Shown here piece after piece: positions 50,648 to 59,752 of a DNA stretch of 64,000 bases (position 1 is its first letter; each line of letters begins with the position of its first letter). A model generated the notes under the pieces. It was not told the origin of the DNA. It saw only the letters and a list, made by a program, of their open reading frames with translations, and ran no database searches. The stretch comes from Leeuwenhoekiella polynyae (GTDB lineage Bacteria > Bacteroidota > Bacteroidia > Flavobacteriales > Flavobacteriaceae), in assembly GCF_042683665.1 (NCBI RefSeq), contig NZ_JBHUOO010000023.1; one strand, written 5' to 3'. The position numbers were made by a program, and so were the translations under genes.

Positions 50648-52072
50648 TTGATGATTATGAAAAAACATTCTTTATATATCCTGTTTCTCTTAATAAGTGT
50701 GGCTTTTGTAAGCTGCGATGATTATGTAGACATCAAAACCGAAGGCCGCCTGTATCCCGAGGAGACCGAAAATTACCGGTATCTTTTAAATCAGACTGCA
50801 ATCTTTGATGCCTCTTACAGTTTGGTAGATGTAGCCTCTGATGATATCGGGATGAGAGAAAACTATTCAAGCTTTTTTGAAAATAATTATGGGACATCAG
50901 ATTTTTACCGTCCTTTTAAAGAAACCTATAAATGGGGCGATTCCATTTATTATACAGGTGATACAGATAATGATCTTATCGTAATGTATGAAGGGCTTTA
51001 TACAGCCAATGTAGTGATTACAGAAGTACTGACCAGCAATAATGGAACCGAAGCAGAAAAGGCCTCCCTACAGGCTGAAGCTTTGGTGCATAGAGCGTAT
51101 GTCTTTCTGGATTTGGTAAATATTTTTGGAAAAGCTTATGACGCAGAAACCTCCGAAACAGATTTGGGAATTCCGATGTTTACAGAGCCTACGGTAACCG
51201 AAAATATAACCCGAGCCAGCGTTAAAGAAGTTTACGATCAGATTGTAAGTGATCTACAACAAGCTATTGCTGGTGGGCTTCCCGCTAAGCGTACCGGGAT
51301 CGAGGTAGGTTTCCCATCATTAGCCAGTGCACACGCGTTACTTGCCCGTACGTATTTGTATATGGGACTTTATGCCGAAGCTCAGGCTGAGGCTGAAAGT
51401 GCTTTGAGTTTACAAAGCAGCTTACTAAATATGGAGGACTATATAGATACTCCGGATTCAGGCTGGCCAAGACGTATTGAAAACCCCGAATTGATCTTAT
51501 CTAAAAAGAGCGTCAGTTCCTATGTTTATGCACCTTCCTTACTTACTTTAAATGATGAATTGCTAAATAGCTTTGAGGAAGAAGATTTACGCTATCAGTT
51601 ATATACACGGCCTATAAGTGAAATGACTTATGATCAGGTTAGCGGCGGAAGGGCCTATTGTGTGGCACTTCTTACGGGAGAGACCCGTAATGCAGGACCT
51701 ACCGTACCAGAACTGTTACTCATTAAGGCAGAAGGAGAAGCCCGTGCTGGCGATACTGACGCAGCTATGACCAGTATCAATACGCTACGTCAAGCGAGAT
51801 TTAAGGCTGAAGATTATGTGCCACTTAATGCAGTAAATGCAGATGAAGCGTTGGTTAAAGTACTAGAAGAGCGACGTAAGGAGTTAATGGCAAAGGGTGG
51901 TTTCCGTTGGTTTGACCTTAAGCGACTTAATAAAGATCCGCGTTTTGCTAAAACCATTACGCATCGCTATGTTGATGAGATATACACCCTTGAACCCGGT
52001 GGAGATCGTTATCAGTTTCCTTTTGCTTCCAGCTTATTTCAATACGCACCTAACTTGGAACAAAACCCATAA
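50648..52072 (+). CDS. SusD/RagB-family lipoprotein (locus 2)
   Basis: This protein has 474 residues. The lipobox is LISVAFVSC, then DDYVDIKTEGRLYPEETEN. The SusD fold includes EERRKELMAKGGFRWFDLKR near 415-435. The ATG at 50648 is annotated, but in-frame ATGs at 50651 and 50657 are equally possible. It is the lid partner of the SusC before it. Unlike locus 1, only one thioredoxin gene follows. Confidence 0.92.
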   Translation: MMIMKKHSLYILFLLISVAFVSCDDYVDIKTEGRLYPEETENYRYLLNQTAIFDASYSLVDVASDDIGMRENYSSFFENNYGTSDFYRPFKETYKWGDSIYYTGDTDNDLIVMYEGLYTANVVITEVLTSNNGTEAEKASLQAEALVHRAYVFLDLVNIFGKAYDAETSETDLGIPMFTEPTVTENITRASVKEVYDQIVSDLQQAIAGGLPAKRTGIEVGFPSLASAHALLARTYLYMGLYAEAQAEAESALSLQSSLLNMEDYIDTPDSGWPRRIENPELILSKKSVSSYVYAPSLLTLNDELLNSFEEEDLRYQLYTRPISEMTYDQVSGGRAYCVALLTGETRNAGPTVPELLLIKAEGEARAGDTDAAMTSINTLRQARFKAEDYVPLNAVNADEALVKVLEERRKELMAKGGFRWFDLKRLNKDPRFAKTITHRYVDEIYTLEPGGDRYQFPFASSLFQYAPNLEQNP

Positions 52073-52081
52073 GCTAGAACT

Positions 52082-54091
52082 ATGAGATTATTCAATGTAT
52101 TTAAAATAATACCGGTTTTTGCACTCCTTTTAATTAGCCTTGCCTTTACGGGTAACCTTTGGGGACAAGATCAGGAGGAAGTATTTAGTGTAGAACCCAG
52201 ATTTCCCAAAGGGGGAGATCTGGTTACATTAAGCTATGATGCTTCACAAACACCTCTCAAAAACCGCGATAGCCTTACCGCTGTTGTTTATACCTATGCA
52301 GATTTTCAATGGAATGTTAAAGACTTAAATCTTGAGCAAACCAACGATAATAAATGGCAGGGACAACTGAAATTAGAGCCGGGTATTGCCCTTATAAACT
52401 GCGTGTTCTACGCAAAAGGTACATTTGACCGCGGTGGTGCAAATACCTATTCCTGGATGATCAATAATGCTCCCGGTTCGTATTCGGGCTGGGGAATTAT
52501 GCGTAATCCAAATATCAATGAAGATTTTCCGCAACAATTAGACTCCCTGTCTTTTATTGAAGATCCTGTCACTTTAATGTGGCTTAATAATGAGATACGG
52601 GATAATCCTTCCAGCAGATCGCATATTTTTTATCCCGGTTTGCGTTTGCTGCAACGTACCAAAGCCGAAGATCAAACCGGACGCATCAAAGAAGAACTCA
52701 ACTATATTTTGAGTCTTCCGGCGCTTGATTTAAAACAACAGTATGATGTGCAACGCAGTCTTGAATTAATCTCGCGAAATGAGACTTACGTTGATTCTGT
52801 AGAAAACGCGTTACTTTCCAAATACCCCGATGGTGTTCTTGCCAGGGATCGCGCAATCAAGAAACTATTCCGCGAAGCGGATCTTGACAAGCGTGTAAAG
52901 GCGTACAATGTTTTTCTAAAGCAATTTCCGGAAGAAAAATTTGAGGATATTAATACGACAACCGAAGAGCTTTACTACGATAAATTATACCGCAGTATAG
53001 CCTACACCTATATCGTAGAAAATAAGGATTATAGTTTTGTCTTTGATAATTTAAAAAGTGCATCATATACGAATCTGGTAGATTATGCCTGGCATTTAGT
53101 GAGTATCCCTTATACCAATGAGAGCATGTCGCCAGATAGCTTGCAGGTATTTGCAGAACGTATCTTTCCGGAGATTGAAAGTCGGGAACAGGAAGTTCCC
53201 AAAGCGTATCGTGGAAAACTTTCTCCAAACCAGTGGAAAGCGATGGCTTTAAAAGCAGCAGCTTCAGAATACCTCACTTATGCAAAGATTTTACACCAGC
53301 AAAGAGAATATAAGTGTGAGGCCTATTATTTAGATAAAATAGCAGCCTTATTGAAGTATGAGAATACGGAATACAATGCGCTATACACCCAGCTCCTGGT
53401 ACGTGAGAACAAAATGGATGAAGCGGTAAGCTTTATTGCAGGTTGTTTAAGACACAACAATGCATCTCCCGAAATGCTCCAGGTTTTAAAGGAGGAATAT
53501 CTCAAATCAGGGAAAGAAGTGTCTGGTTTTGACGAGTATGTAGCCAGTCTTAAAACCGGTGCCGAAAATCAGAAAGAGAAGGAGGCGCTATTGACCCAAT
53601 TGATCAAAAAGCCAATCGAAGATTTTTCTTTGGAAAGTTCGTACGGAGGCATGGTTAATCTCAAAGATCAGCTGGGCAAAATCGTGGTGATCGATATGTG
53701 GGCAACTTGGTGTGCGCCTTGCAAAAAGGCGATGCCGGGGATGAAAATGGCCGTAGATCATTATGCTGATGATACAAATGTGAAGTTTTACTTTCTGGAT
53801 ACGCAGGAATATGTGAAGGATTACAAGACCAAAACAGTTTCTTTTATCGAGGAAAAAGAGTATCCCTTTGAGGTGCTATACGATGCGGTTAATCCGGAAA
53901 ACGGCAAGCCCGAAATGGTTTACACAAAGTATGCAAAAGCATTTCAGTTTTCAGGAATTCCACAGAAAATGATCATAGATCAGGATGGTTATCTGAGGTG
54001 GCGCTCTACCGGATATGAAGGTAGTCCCAGTGCCTTAGCAGATGAGATCAAAACCCTGGTTGATTATTTGAAGGCTGAATCTAAATCCTAA
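52082..54091 (+). CDS. Large periplasmic TlpA-like thioredoxin (669 aa)
   Basis: This protein has 669 residues: signal peptide (to about residue 29), a beta-rich N-domain (about 35-140), a long helical, TPR-like region (about 150-500), and a C-terminal thioredoxin domain (IEDFSLESSYGGMVNLKDQ; WATWCAPCKKAMPG, CAPC; FSGIPQKMIIDQDG). It is the locus-2 counterpart of the 471-residue protein of locus 1. Its TAA overlaps the ATG of the hydrolase (TAATG), so the enzyme and thioredoxin are co-made. Confidence 0.9.
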   Translation: MRLFNVFKIIPVFALLLISLAFTGNLWGQDQEEVFSVEPRFPKGGDLVTLSYDASQTPLKNRDSLTAVVYTYADFQWNVKDLNLEQTNDNKWQGQLKLEPGIALINCVFYAKGTFDRGGANTYSWMINNAPGSYSGWGIMRNPNINEDFPQQLDSLSFIEDPVTLMWLNNEIRDNPSSRSHIFYPGLRLLQRTKAEDQTGRIKEELNYILSLPALDLKQQYDVQRSLELISRNETYVDSVENALLSKYPDGVLARDRAIKKLFREADLDKRVKAYNVFLKQFPEEKFEDINTTTEELYYDKLYRSIAYTYIVENKDYSFVFDNLKSASYTNLVDYAWHLVSIPYTNESMSPDSLQVFAERIFPEIESREQEVPKAYRGKLSPNQWKAMALKAAASEYLTYAKILHQQREYKCEAYYLDKIAALLKYENTEYNALYTQLLVRENKMDEAVSFIAGCLRHNNASPEMLQVLKEEYLKSGKEVSGFDEYVASLKTGAENQKEKEALLTQLIKKPIEDFSLESSYGGMVNLKDQLGKIVVIDMWATWCAPCKKAMPGMKMAVDHYADDTNVKFYFLDTQEYVKDYKTKTVSFIEEKEYPFEVLYDAVNPENGKPEMVYTKYAKAFQFSGIPQKMIIDQDGYLRWRSTGYEGSPSALADEIKTLVDYLKAESKS

Positions 54092-55494
54092 TGACTTTAA
54101 GGAGAATTCACATTATACTAGTGCTTTTAAGTTTAGGCACCGGACTTTCCTGGGGGCAAAGTTTATGGCAGGGTCAATACCACGCCAAACGTTTGCTCCT
54201 GGAGAAAAGTCAAAATCAAAATGCTAAAGATTCATTCTTTTTAAGCAGTCCGGAATATTATTACAACCGGCTTCCGCTTCAGCAAAACTATTTTGGTGAT
54301 AGTCTGACCTTAAAAAATGAGGACTTTAATTTAGAATTGAAGATTGCTTCTCAATTAGACACTACGTTTATGGTCGTATTTTCTAATTATGAAGGAAAAT
54401 ACCCGATTCAATTTGATCGGGTAAATGCGTTGCAACCGCACAGCTATCCCCAACATCCCAAGGGAGACTTACCTTATGCGAGCACCGAACTTCTATTTAG
54501 CGGAAAAAAAACAGGTATTGACTATGGAGGGACTTTGGTAATACCAAATGATAAGGAGCATTATCCTTTGGCGATACTGCTTAATGGTACCGGCCGGCAA
54601 GACCGCAATTATACCTACAGTGGGCACCAGTTTTTTACAGTTTTGGCAGATGCTTTAGCCCGTAACGGAATCGCCTCCTTTCGAATGGACGACCGCGGAA
54701 CGGGTAGCACTACCGGGAATTTTGAAACTGCCGGAATTAGTGATTTTACAGCTGATGCACGTGAAGCACTCGACTATTTAAAATCCCGTGAGGATATTGA
54801 TAGCCGGTTTATAGGATTAATTGGTCATAGCGAAGGTGGAGTAGTGGCTTCCCGGCTCACTTCACAAAATAAGGATGTACGGTTTATGGTAAGCCTTTCG
54901 GGCGTAGGGGTTTCAGGGCTAAAAATCCTGGATTTACAAAACACAGCTATTTTAAAAGCTTCTAAAATGCCCGACAGTTTGGTCAACCTGCAAATGGATC
55001 TATACCGCGAGTTGTTTAAAACCGTCCATGATAATCAGGAACCTGACAGCCTTAAAACGGAATTGGAAAGCCAGGTAAAAAACTGGATACAAGATAAAAG
55101 TACGACAAGCCTTAACGCGTTGCAATTGACCGACGGTAGAGACCAGACCTTGATTTACCGCTTTTTTAACAGCGCAAAAACCAAAGCCTATAAAGAAATG
55201 ATCCAGTATGACCCGAAAGACTATTTGCCCAAAATAGAGGTTCCAGTTCTTATCCTAAATGGAGATGCTGATATTTTTGTTCCGGCTTCTGAGAATGTAG
55301 CTTCCTTCAAAGAAAATCTGATTAATGCTCCTGTGGTGACTACCCATATTTATCCGGGACTGAACCATATGTATCAACATTGCACTACCTGCACTTCTCA
55401 GGAAATAAGTACGGTTGATGAGGTTTTTGCGCCGGAAGTTTTAGAAGATATTACGCAGTGGATTTGTGATATATACAGGGATTGTAATAAGTAA
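54091..55494 (+). CDS. Secreted alpha/beta hydrolase
   Basis: This protein has 467 residues: signal peptide (to about 22), an N-terminal beta domain (about 30-140), then an alpha/beta hydrolase fold with LIGHSEGGVVASR (nucleophile Ser of GHSEGG), the acid in LNGDADIFVPASEN and the His in PGLNHMYQH. These are the catalytic Ser-Asp-His of esterases or prolyl-oligopeptidase-type enzymes. Two nearby cysteines (HCTTC) could form a redox disulfide. It is probably the substrate-processing enzyme of locus 2, coupled to the thioredoxin by a 1-base overlap. The substrate is not determinable. Confidence 0.9.
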   Translation: MTLRRIHIILVLLSLGTGLSWGQSLWQGQYHAKRLLLEKSQNQNAKDSFFLSSPEYYYNRLPLQQNYFGDSLTLKNEDFNLELKIASQLDTTFMVVFSNYEGKYPIQFDRVNALQPHSYPQHPKGDLPYASTELLFSGKKTGIDYGGTLVIPNDKEHYPLAILLNGTGRQDRNYTYSGHQFFTVLADALARNGIASFRMDDRGTGSTTGNFETAGISDFTADAREALDYLKSREDIDSRFIGLIGHSEGGVVASRLTSQNKDVRFMVSLSGVGVSGLKILDLQNTAILKASKMPDSLVNLQMDLYRELFKTVHDNQEPDSLKTELESQVKNWIQDKSTTSLNALQLTDGRDQTLIYRFFNSAKTKAYKEMIQYDPKDYLPKIEVPVLILNGDADIFVPASENVASFKENLINAPVVTTHIYPGLNHMYQHCTTCTSQEISTVDEVFAPEVLEDITQWICDIYRDCNK

Positions 55495-55531
55495 TTGAAA
55501 ATAAAAGCGGAAAATTTATAGGGTTTTTAGT

Positions 55532-55553
55532 TATAGTTTACGTCTAAACTATA
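55532..55553 (+). terminator. Hairpin after the hydrolase gene
   Basis: A perfect 9-bp stem TATAGTTTA/TAAACTATA with a 4-base loop (CGTC) lies in the 178-base gap before the second dsbD. It is AT-rich without a long T-tract, so it is more likely a weak terminator or stabilising structure. Two imperfect copies of a GCTTCG-GACTTG string follow at about 55585 and 55632. Confidence 0.45.
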
Positions 55554-55672
55554 GGAATCCATTGTACTCGATAATCGAGATTTAAATGCTTCGAGACTTG
55601 TCTTGTTCTAAAAATGAATTGTTCCATTTAATGCTTCGTGGACTTGCCCCGAAGTAGTTTACTCAAAAAACT

Positions 55673-57844
55673 ATGTTATCGATGAGACTATTTATCACGG
55701 GTATCTTTTTTTTAATTGTTTCTCTTGCACAGGGTCAAATCTACGATCCGGTTTCTTTCAACCCCGCTGTTCAAAAAATAGACGACACCCATTATGCTTT
55801 ACGTATTAATGCAAGCATAGAACCTGGCTGGCATTTATATTCTCAAAACGTACCAGAAGGCGGTCCTGTTCCTACTCATTTTGAATTCACTCCTAGTGAC
55901 TCTTATGAACTCAACGGATCTGTTTCTGAACCAAAAGGCCATACGGTAAATGATCCTATCTTTGAGATGCGCATTACCTATTTCTCAGATTCTGCCGAAT
56001 TCAAACAGGTTATAGAACGCAAAACAGCTGACGCTTTTACAATTATGGCCTCTATAGAGTTTATGGTGTGTAATGATGAAAGTTGTTTGCCTCCCACCGT
56101 AAAAGAGGTTGTTTTTAAACTAGAAGCGGCAGCGGCATCCGTTAAAAAGGTAGACGTAAAACCCGTGCAAAAAACTCCCGAAGCAGAAGGTAAACTGCAG
56201 ACCGCTTCTAAAAATGAGGACGCTCTCAAGGAGGAACCTACCAAAGCTGAAATTGTTGATGCTCAAGAGCAAGATGATGTGGCAGTAAATGAACCAACTG
56301 AACAGCGTGATACTGATACAGTAGCTTTAAAAGAAAAAGGAGATCAGGCAGTTGAAAACCCTAATACAATTCTTACGAAAACTAAAGATGGCGTTGCAGA
56401 ACAGGAAGCAGAAGCTGCAGATTCTCGTAATCTGGTGTCTATTTTTATCCTAAGTTTCTTAGGAGGTTTTGCTGCGTTGTTGACACCTTGTGTGTTCCCG
56501 ATGATACCTATGACGGTGAGTTTTTTTACCAAACAAAGTAAAACCCGCGCCAGCGGTATTAAAAATACCTTGCTCTACGGGTTGTTTATTATTGTGATCT
56601 ATGTGGTTTTAGGATCTGTTGTGGTCGGTATTTTTGGTGCAGATGCGCTCAATGCATTATCGACCAATGTTTGGTTCAATTTGATCTTTTTTGGATTACT
56701 TCTTGTTTTTGCTTTTTCGTTTTTGGGAGCTTTTGAAATTATGCTTCCCAGTTCCTGGGCAACCAAAATAGATTCACAGGCAGATCGCGGTGGTCTGGTA
56801 GGGATCTTTTTTATGGCATTGGCACTAGCCATCGTCTCCTTTTCCTGTACCGGCCCCATTGTAGGAACCTTATTGGTTGAGGCGGCTTCAAAAGGAGGGA
56901 TTGCACCTATAGTTGGGATGCTGGGTTTCTCATCTGCAATTGCCTTGCCGTTTGCCTTGTTTGCCGCTTTTCCCGGTTGGTTAAACTCGTTGCCCAAATC
57001 TGGAGGTTGGCTCAATACGGTTAAAGTAGTTTTAGGATTTTTAGAGCTTGCTTTGGCCTTTAAATTTTTAAGCAATTCCGATTTGGTTCTTCAGTTGCAT
57101 TTGTTAGAACGGGAGACCTTTTTAGCGGTTTGGATTGCCATTTTTGGAGGTTTGGTGTTGTATTTATTTGGTAAAATTACGCTACCGCACGATAGTCCTT
57201 TACCGCACATCTCGGTAGGCAGGCTGGGTTTGGGGCTTTTTGTTTTGGCTTTTGTGGTGTATATGATTCCGGGTCTTTGGGGAGCGCCCCTGCAATGGAT
57301 CAGTGGTTTCCCACCACCCACGCAGTATAGCGAGTCTCCTTATGGTGTAGGGAATAGCAAAGGGGTTGCAGGCACTTCTATAGAGCTTCCTGATCATGCA
57401 GAATTGGGGCCTTTAGATCTTATTACGTTTAAAGATTATGAAGCTGGGATGGCCTATGCTAAAAAGGTAAACAAGCCGGTGATGCTCGATTTTACAGGAT
57501 ATGCCTGTGTAAACTGCCGCAAGATGGAAGAGCGGGTATGGCCAGAACCTCAGGTTCAGCAAGTGCTGCGGGATGATCTGGTACTGATTTCGCTTTATGT
57601 TGATGATAAAAAAGAGCTTCCTGAAGCGGAGCAATATGTTTCAGGAACTACAGGAAAGAAAATTAAGACGATAGGCAATAAGTGGAGTGATTTTCAGATC
57701 AAACATTATAAAGCGAATGCTCAGCCGTTTTATGTGCTGGTCGATAATGAAGGCAAAAACCTAAATCAGCCCACTGCTTATGATCCTGATATGGAATCGT
57801 ATTTAAGTTGGTTGAAAGCGGGGGTAAATAATTACAGCAATTGA
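55673..57844 (+). CDS. dsbD: Thiol:disulfide interchange protein DsbD (locus 2)
   Basis: This protein has 723 residues. A signal peptide precedes an alpha domain with Cys pair MVCNDESCLPP, then an unusually long linker (about 160-240) rich in Lys/Glu/Ala/Val and absent from the locus-1 protein. The membrane core has LLTPCVFPMIP and SFSCTGPIVG, and the gamma domain GYACVNCRKME. It supplies electrons to the periplasm. The membrane and gamma domains are nearly identical to those of the locus-1 DsbD. An ATG three codons downstream is an alternative start. The charged linker may set reach or partner choice. Confidence 0.95.
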   Translation: MLSMRLFITGIFFLIVSLAQGQIYDPVSFNPAVQKIDDTHYALRINASIEPGWHLYSQNVPEGGPVPTHFEFTPSDSYELNGSVSEPKGHTVNDPIFEMRITYFSDSAEFKQVIERKTADAFTIMASIEFMVCNDESCLPPTVKEVVFKLEAAAASVKKVDVKPVQKTPEAEGKLQTASKNEDALKEEPTKAEIVDAQEQDDVAVNEPTEQRDTDTVALKEKGDQAVENPNTILTKTKDGVAEQEAEAADSRNLVSIFILSFLGGFAALLTPCVFPMIPMTVSFFTKQSKTRASGIKNTLLYGLFIIVIYVVLGSVVVGIFGADALNALSTNVWFNLIFFGLLLVFAFSFLGAFEIMLPSSWATKIDSQADRGGLVGIFFMALALAIVSFSCTGPIVGTLLVEAASKGGIAPIVGMLGFSSAIALPFALFAAFPGWLNSLPKSGGWLNTVKVVLGFLELALAFKFLSNSDLVLQLHLLERETFLAVWIAIFGGLVLYLFGKITLPHDSPLPHISVGRLGLGLFVLAFVVYMIPGLWGAPLQWISGFPPPTQYSESPYGVGNSKGVAGTSIELPDHAELGPLDLITFKDYEAGMAYAKKVNKPVMLDFTGYACVNCRKMEERVWPEPQVQQVLRDDLVLISLYVDDKKELPEAEQYVSGTTGKKIKTIGNKWSDFQIKHYKANAQPFYVLVDNEGKNLNQPTAYDPDMESYLSWLKAGVNNYSN
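56460..57810 (+). repeat. dsbD: Duplicated dsbD core, copy 2
   Basis: This is the second copy of the dsbD core, in the same orientation about 12.7 kb from copy 1. Direct repeats of this length could recombine and delete or amplify everything in between (the whole locus-2 SusCD operon). Confidence 0.8.
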
Positions 57845-58316
57845 TTTGTAATTTTGAGTGTGTTCTGGTTAAGGTGAACTGAATAGAAAGTTTTTTCACC
57901 AAACGCTTTATCTATATCTCGCAATTTTTAGGTTTTGTTTTCCTTAAAATGATATAGGTCCAAAAATCAATACCTTTCTTTGAGTGATTTGCTAACACCC
58001 TACTTCCTTCTTTGCTTTACTTCTGCAATCAGCGTTTTTTGTCTACGAGGATTTAGTTTTTAAAACTCCTCAATGTCATATGGTAGAAGGCTAAGGTTTG
58101 GCTGCTTAGGTGCAGAGGGCGTGATTGTATTTGCTTTTAATTCGTTCAGCAGCAACTAAAAAAAATGATTTAGCGTGAATTTTTGTTTATTCTTAACGCT
58201 AGTGTAACAGGAGCATCTTTTCTTAGTTTATTTTTTATAGTTAATACTTGAATATTAATAAAAAGGGGCTTTCTTCTAACTAGAAAAAAGCCCCTTTTAA
58301 AGTTCAAAAATGCAGA
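57845..58316. other. Intergenic stretch, no gene recognised
   Basis: No supportable gene was seen between dsbD and the isomerase-family gene. A weak AGTTTT/AAAACT-type hairpin at about 58046-58074 could terminate the dsbD transcript, and a strong terminator at 58261-58298 ends the leftward gene. The rest looks like non-coding or long-decayed DNA. Confidence 0.6.
58261..58298 (-). terminator. Rho-independent terminator of the isomerase-family gene
   Basis: A 12-bp perfect stem (AAAAGGGGCTTT with AAAGCCCCTTTT) plus an inner TCTA/TAGA pairing forms one long hairpin, 18 bases beyond the stop of the leftward gene. A/T runs flank both sides, so it may act in both directions. Confidence 0.9.
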
Positions 58317-59252
58317 TTAATTAAAGCCTAGTTCCTCTAAACCTTTGTGACTTATTTTAATAGCTTCTAATGGAGTGTGATTAAAGGTTTGATCTTGCTC
58401 TACGAAATAGTATTGCATTCCAGACTTTTCTTTTTCTGCAAGTATTCGAGCAAAATCAATGGAGCCTTGTCCTACAGGAGCAAACCGTCCTTCGTTATCC
58501 ATATCTTTTACATGCCAGAGCTTAAATCTTCCCGGGTACTTTTCAAAATAAGCAACTGGATCTGCACCAGCTTTAGTTACCCAGTATAAATCCATCTGAA
58601 AGTTTACAAGCTCTGGATCTGTATTTTCTAATAAGTAGTCAATTAAAGGGACTCCATCTTCTCCTTTTTTAAACTCAAAATCATGATTATGATAAACTAG
58701 TTTTAAACCGGCTTCATCACATTTTTTACCTAAAGTACTTAATATGTCCGCCAGTTTTTCAGGAGTGCCGTCCATACCCATTGTCATAGATTCAGCATTA
58801 AACGTGAACATGCCCATAGGAGGAACAGGTATTACAAAATATTCAAATCCTGCGGCTTTTACATCAGCTATCATTTTATCAGCATTTTCTAGTGTAACTG
58901 AACCTTGATGTGTGCTTACCGGGTGTAAATTAATCCCTTCAGCAAAGGATTTAAAATCAGCCGGAGTCATCTTGTAAAAAAGGCCATTGTCATATCCTGC
59001 AGCTTCAATATTTAAGTAACCATCAGTCGCTACAGTTTTTAATGTGCCTTTAGCGTCTTCAGCCATCGCATCGCGCAAGGTGTATAGTGCAAGTCCACCA
59101 AAGCTAGCTGATTCACTAATAGTGTCCTGAGTAGCTTCTCCTGTAGTTTTGGAATCTTTTTTCTTTTGATCTCCACAAGAAAAAAGTAAAGCAGAAGCTA
59201 TAAATGCACCTACAAATTTTAAACTTCTAATTTTTAAAAGAGGGGTTTTCAT
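58317..59252 (-). CDS. Sugar phosphate isomerase/epimerase-family lipoprotein
   Basis: This protein has 311 residues. The lipobox is ASALLFSC followed by a Lys/Thr linker. Then comes a xylose-isomerase-like TIM barrel (AP_endonuc_2 family): YTLRDAMAEDAKG, LVYHNHDFEFKKG with a His-Asn-His metal set, QMDLYWVTKAG, WHVKDMDNEGRF, FVEQDQTF. These are the metal-binding residues of sugar isomerases/epimerases. Location in the periplasm or outer membrane suggests action on sugars released outside. It is a single-gene unit with its own terminator. Confidence 0.9.
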   Translation of the reverse strand: MKTPLLKIRSLKFVGAFIASALLFSCGDQKKKDSKTTGEATQDTISESASFGGLALYTLRDAMAEDAKGTLKTVATDGYLNIEAAGYDNGLFYKMTPADFKSFAEGINLHPVSTHQGSVTLENADKMIADVKAAGFEYFVIPVPPMGMFTFNAESMTMGMDGTPEKLADILSTLGKKCDEAGLKLVYHNHDFEFKKGEDGVPLIDYLLENTDPELVNFQMDLYWVTKAGADPVAYFEKYPGRFKLWHVKDMDNEGRFAPVGQGSIDFARILAEKEKSGMQYYFVEQDQTFNHTPLEAIKISHKGLEELGFN

Positions 59253-59443
59253 GAGTGTGTGTTTAGTTAATTGTTTAAAAATAAGTTTTTCCTAGTAGCT
59301 TAGATTTTGATTTAATGAATTTTAATATTCAAATTTTATTGAATTTAAAAAAATCTGCCAAAAAATTAAAGAATTATAAAATGATATGAATTGACAATTA
59401 TCTTGGAGCAATGCAATTACTTGATTAGATTTGCGGGCTTTAA

Positions 59444-59518
59444 GGGATATTAACTCAGTTGGTTCAGAGTGTCACGTCGACAACGTGGAAGTCACTGGTT
59501 CGAATCCAGTATATCCCA
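59444..59518 (+). tRNA. tRNA-Val (GAC)
   Basis: The cloverleaf can be folded by hand: acceptor GGGATAT/ATATCCC, D-stem ACTC/GAGT, anticodon stem TCACG/CGTGG around the loop TCGACAA, T-arm ACTGG TTCGAATC CCAGT, discriminator A. The anticodon is GAC, read as valine. Position 33 is C instead of the almost universal T. No CCA is encoded, as usual in this phylum. A terminator follows at once. Confidence 0.85.
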
Positions 59519-59520
59519 CA

Positions 59521-59550
59521 AAACCGCTTTTCAATCGAAAAGCGGTTTTT
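59521..59550 (+). terminator. Terminator of the tRNA gene
   Basis: AAACCGCTTTTC pairs with GAAAAGCGGTTT around a 4-base loop, followed by TTTG. It begins 2 bases after the tRNA end. Beyond it, 59555-59752 holds no gene. Confidence 0.85.
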
Positions 59551-59752
59551 GTTTATACAGCTTGATCTGAAGGTTTTTTAAAATATACCTGATATCGGGT
59601 ATTTCATAGCTTGTCTTTCAGCTCTATATTGCAATTGAAATCGAAATTCATTGTCAAGGGTGAGGGTTTGATTTTAGTAAATTCGTGAGAATTTAGATTT
59701 TTGTTAAAATGGGCTTATAAAGAATTAGGGGCTTTATAGGCTCATTTCTAGT

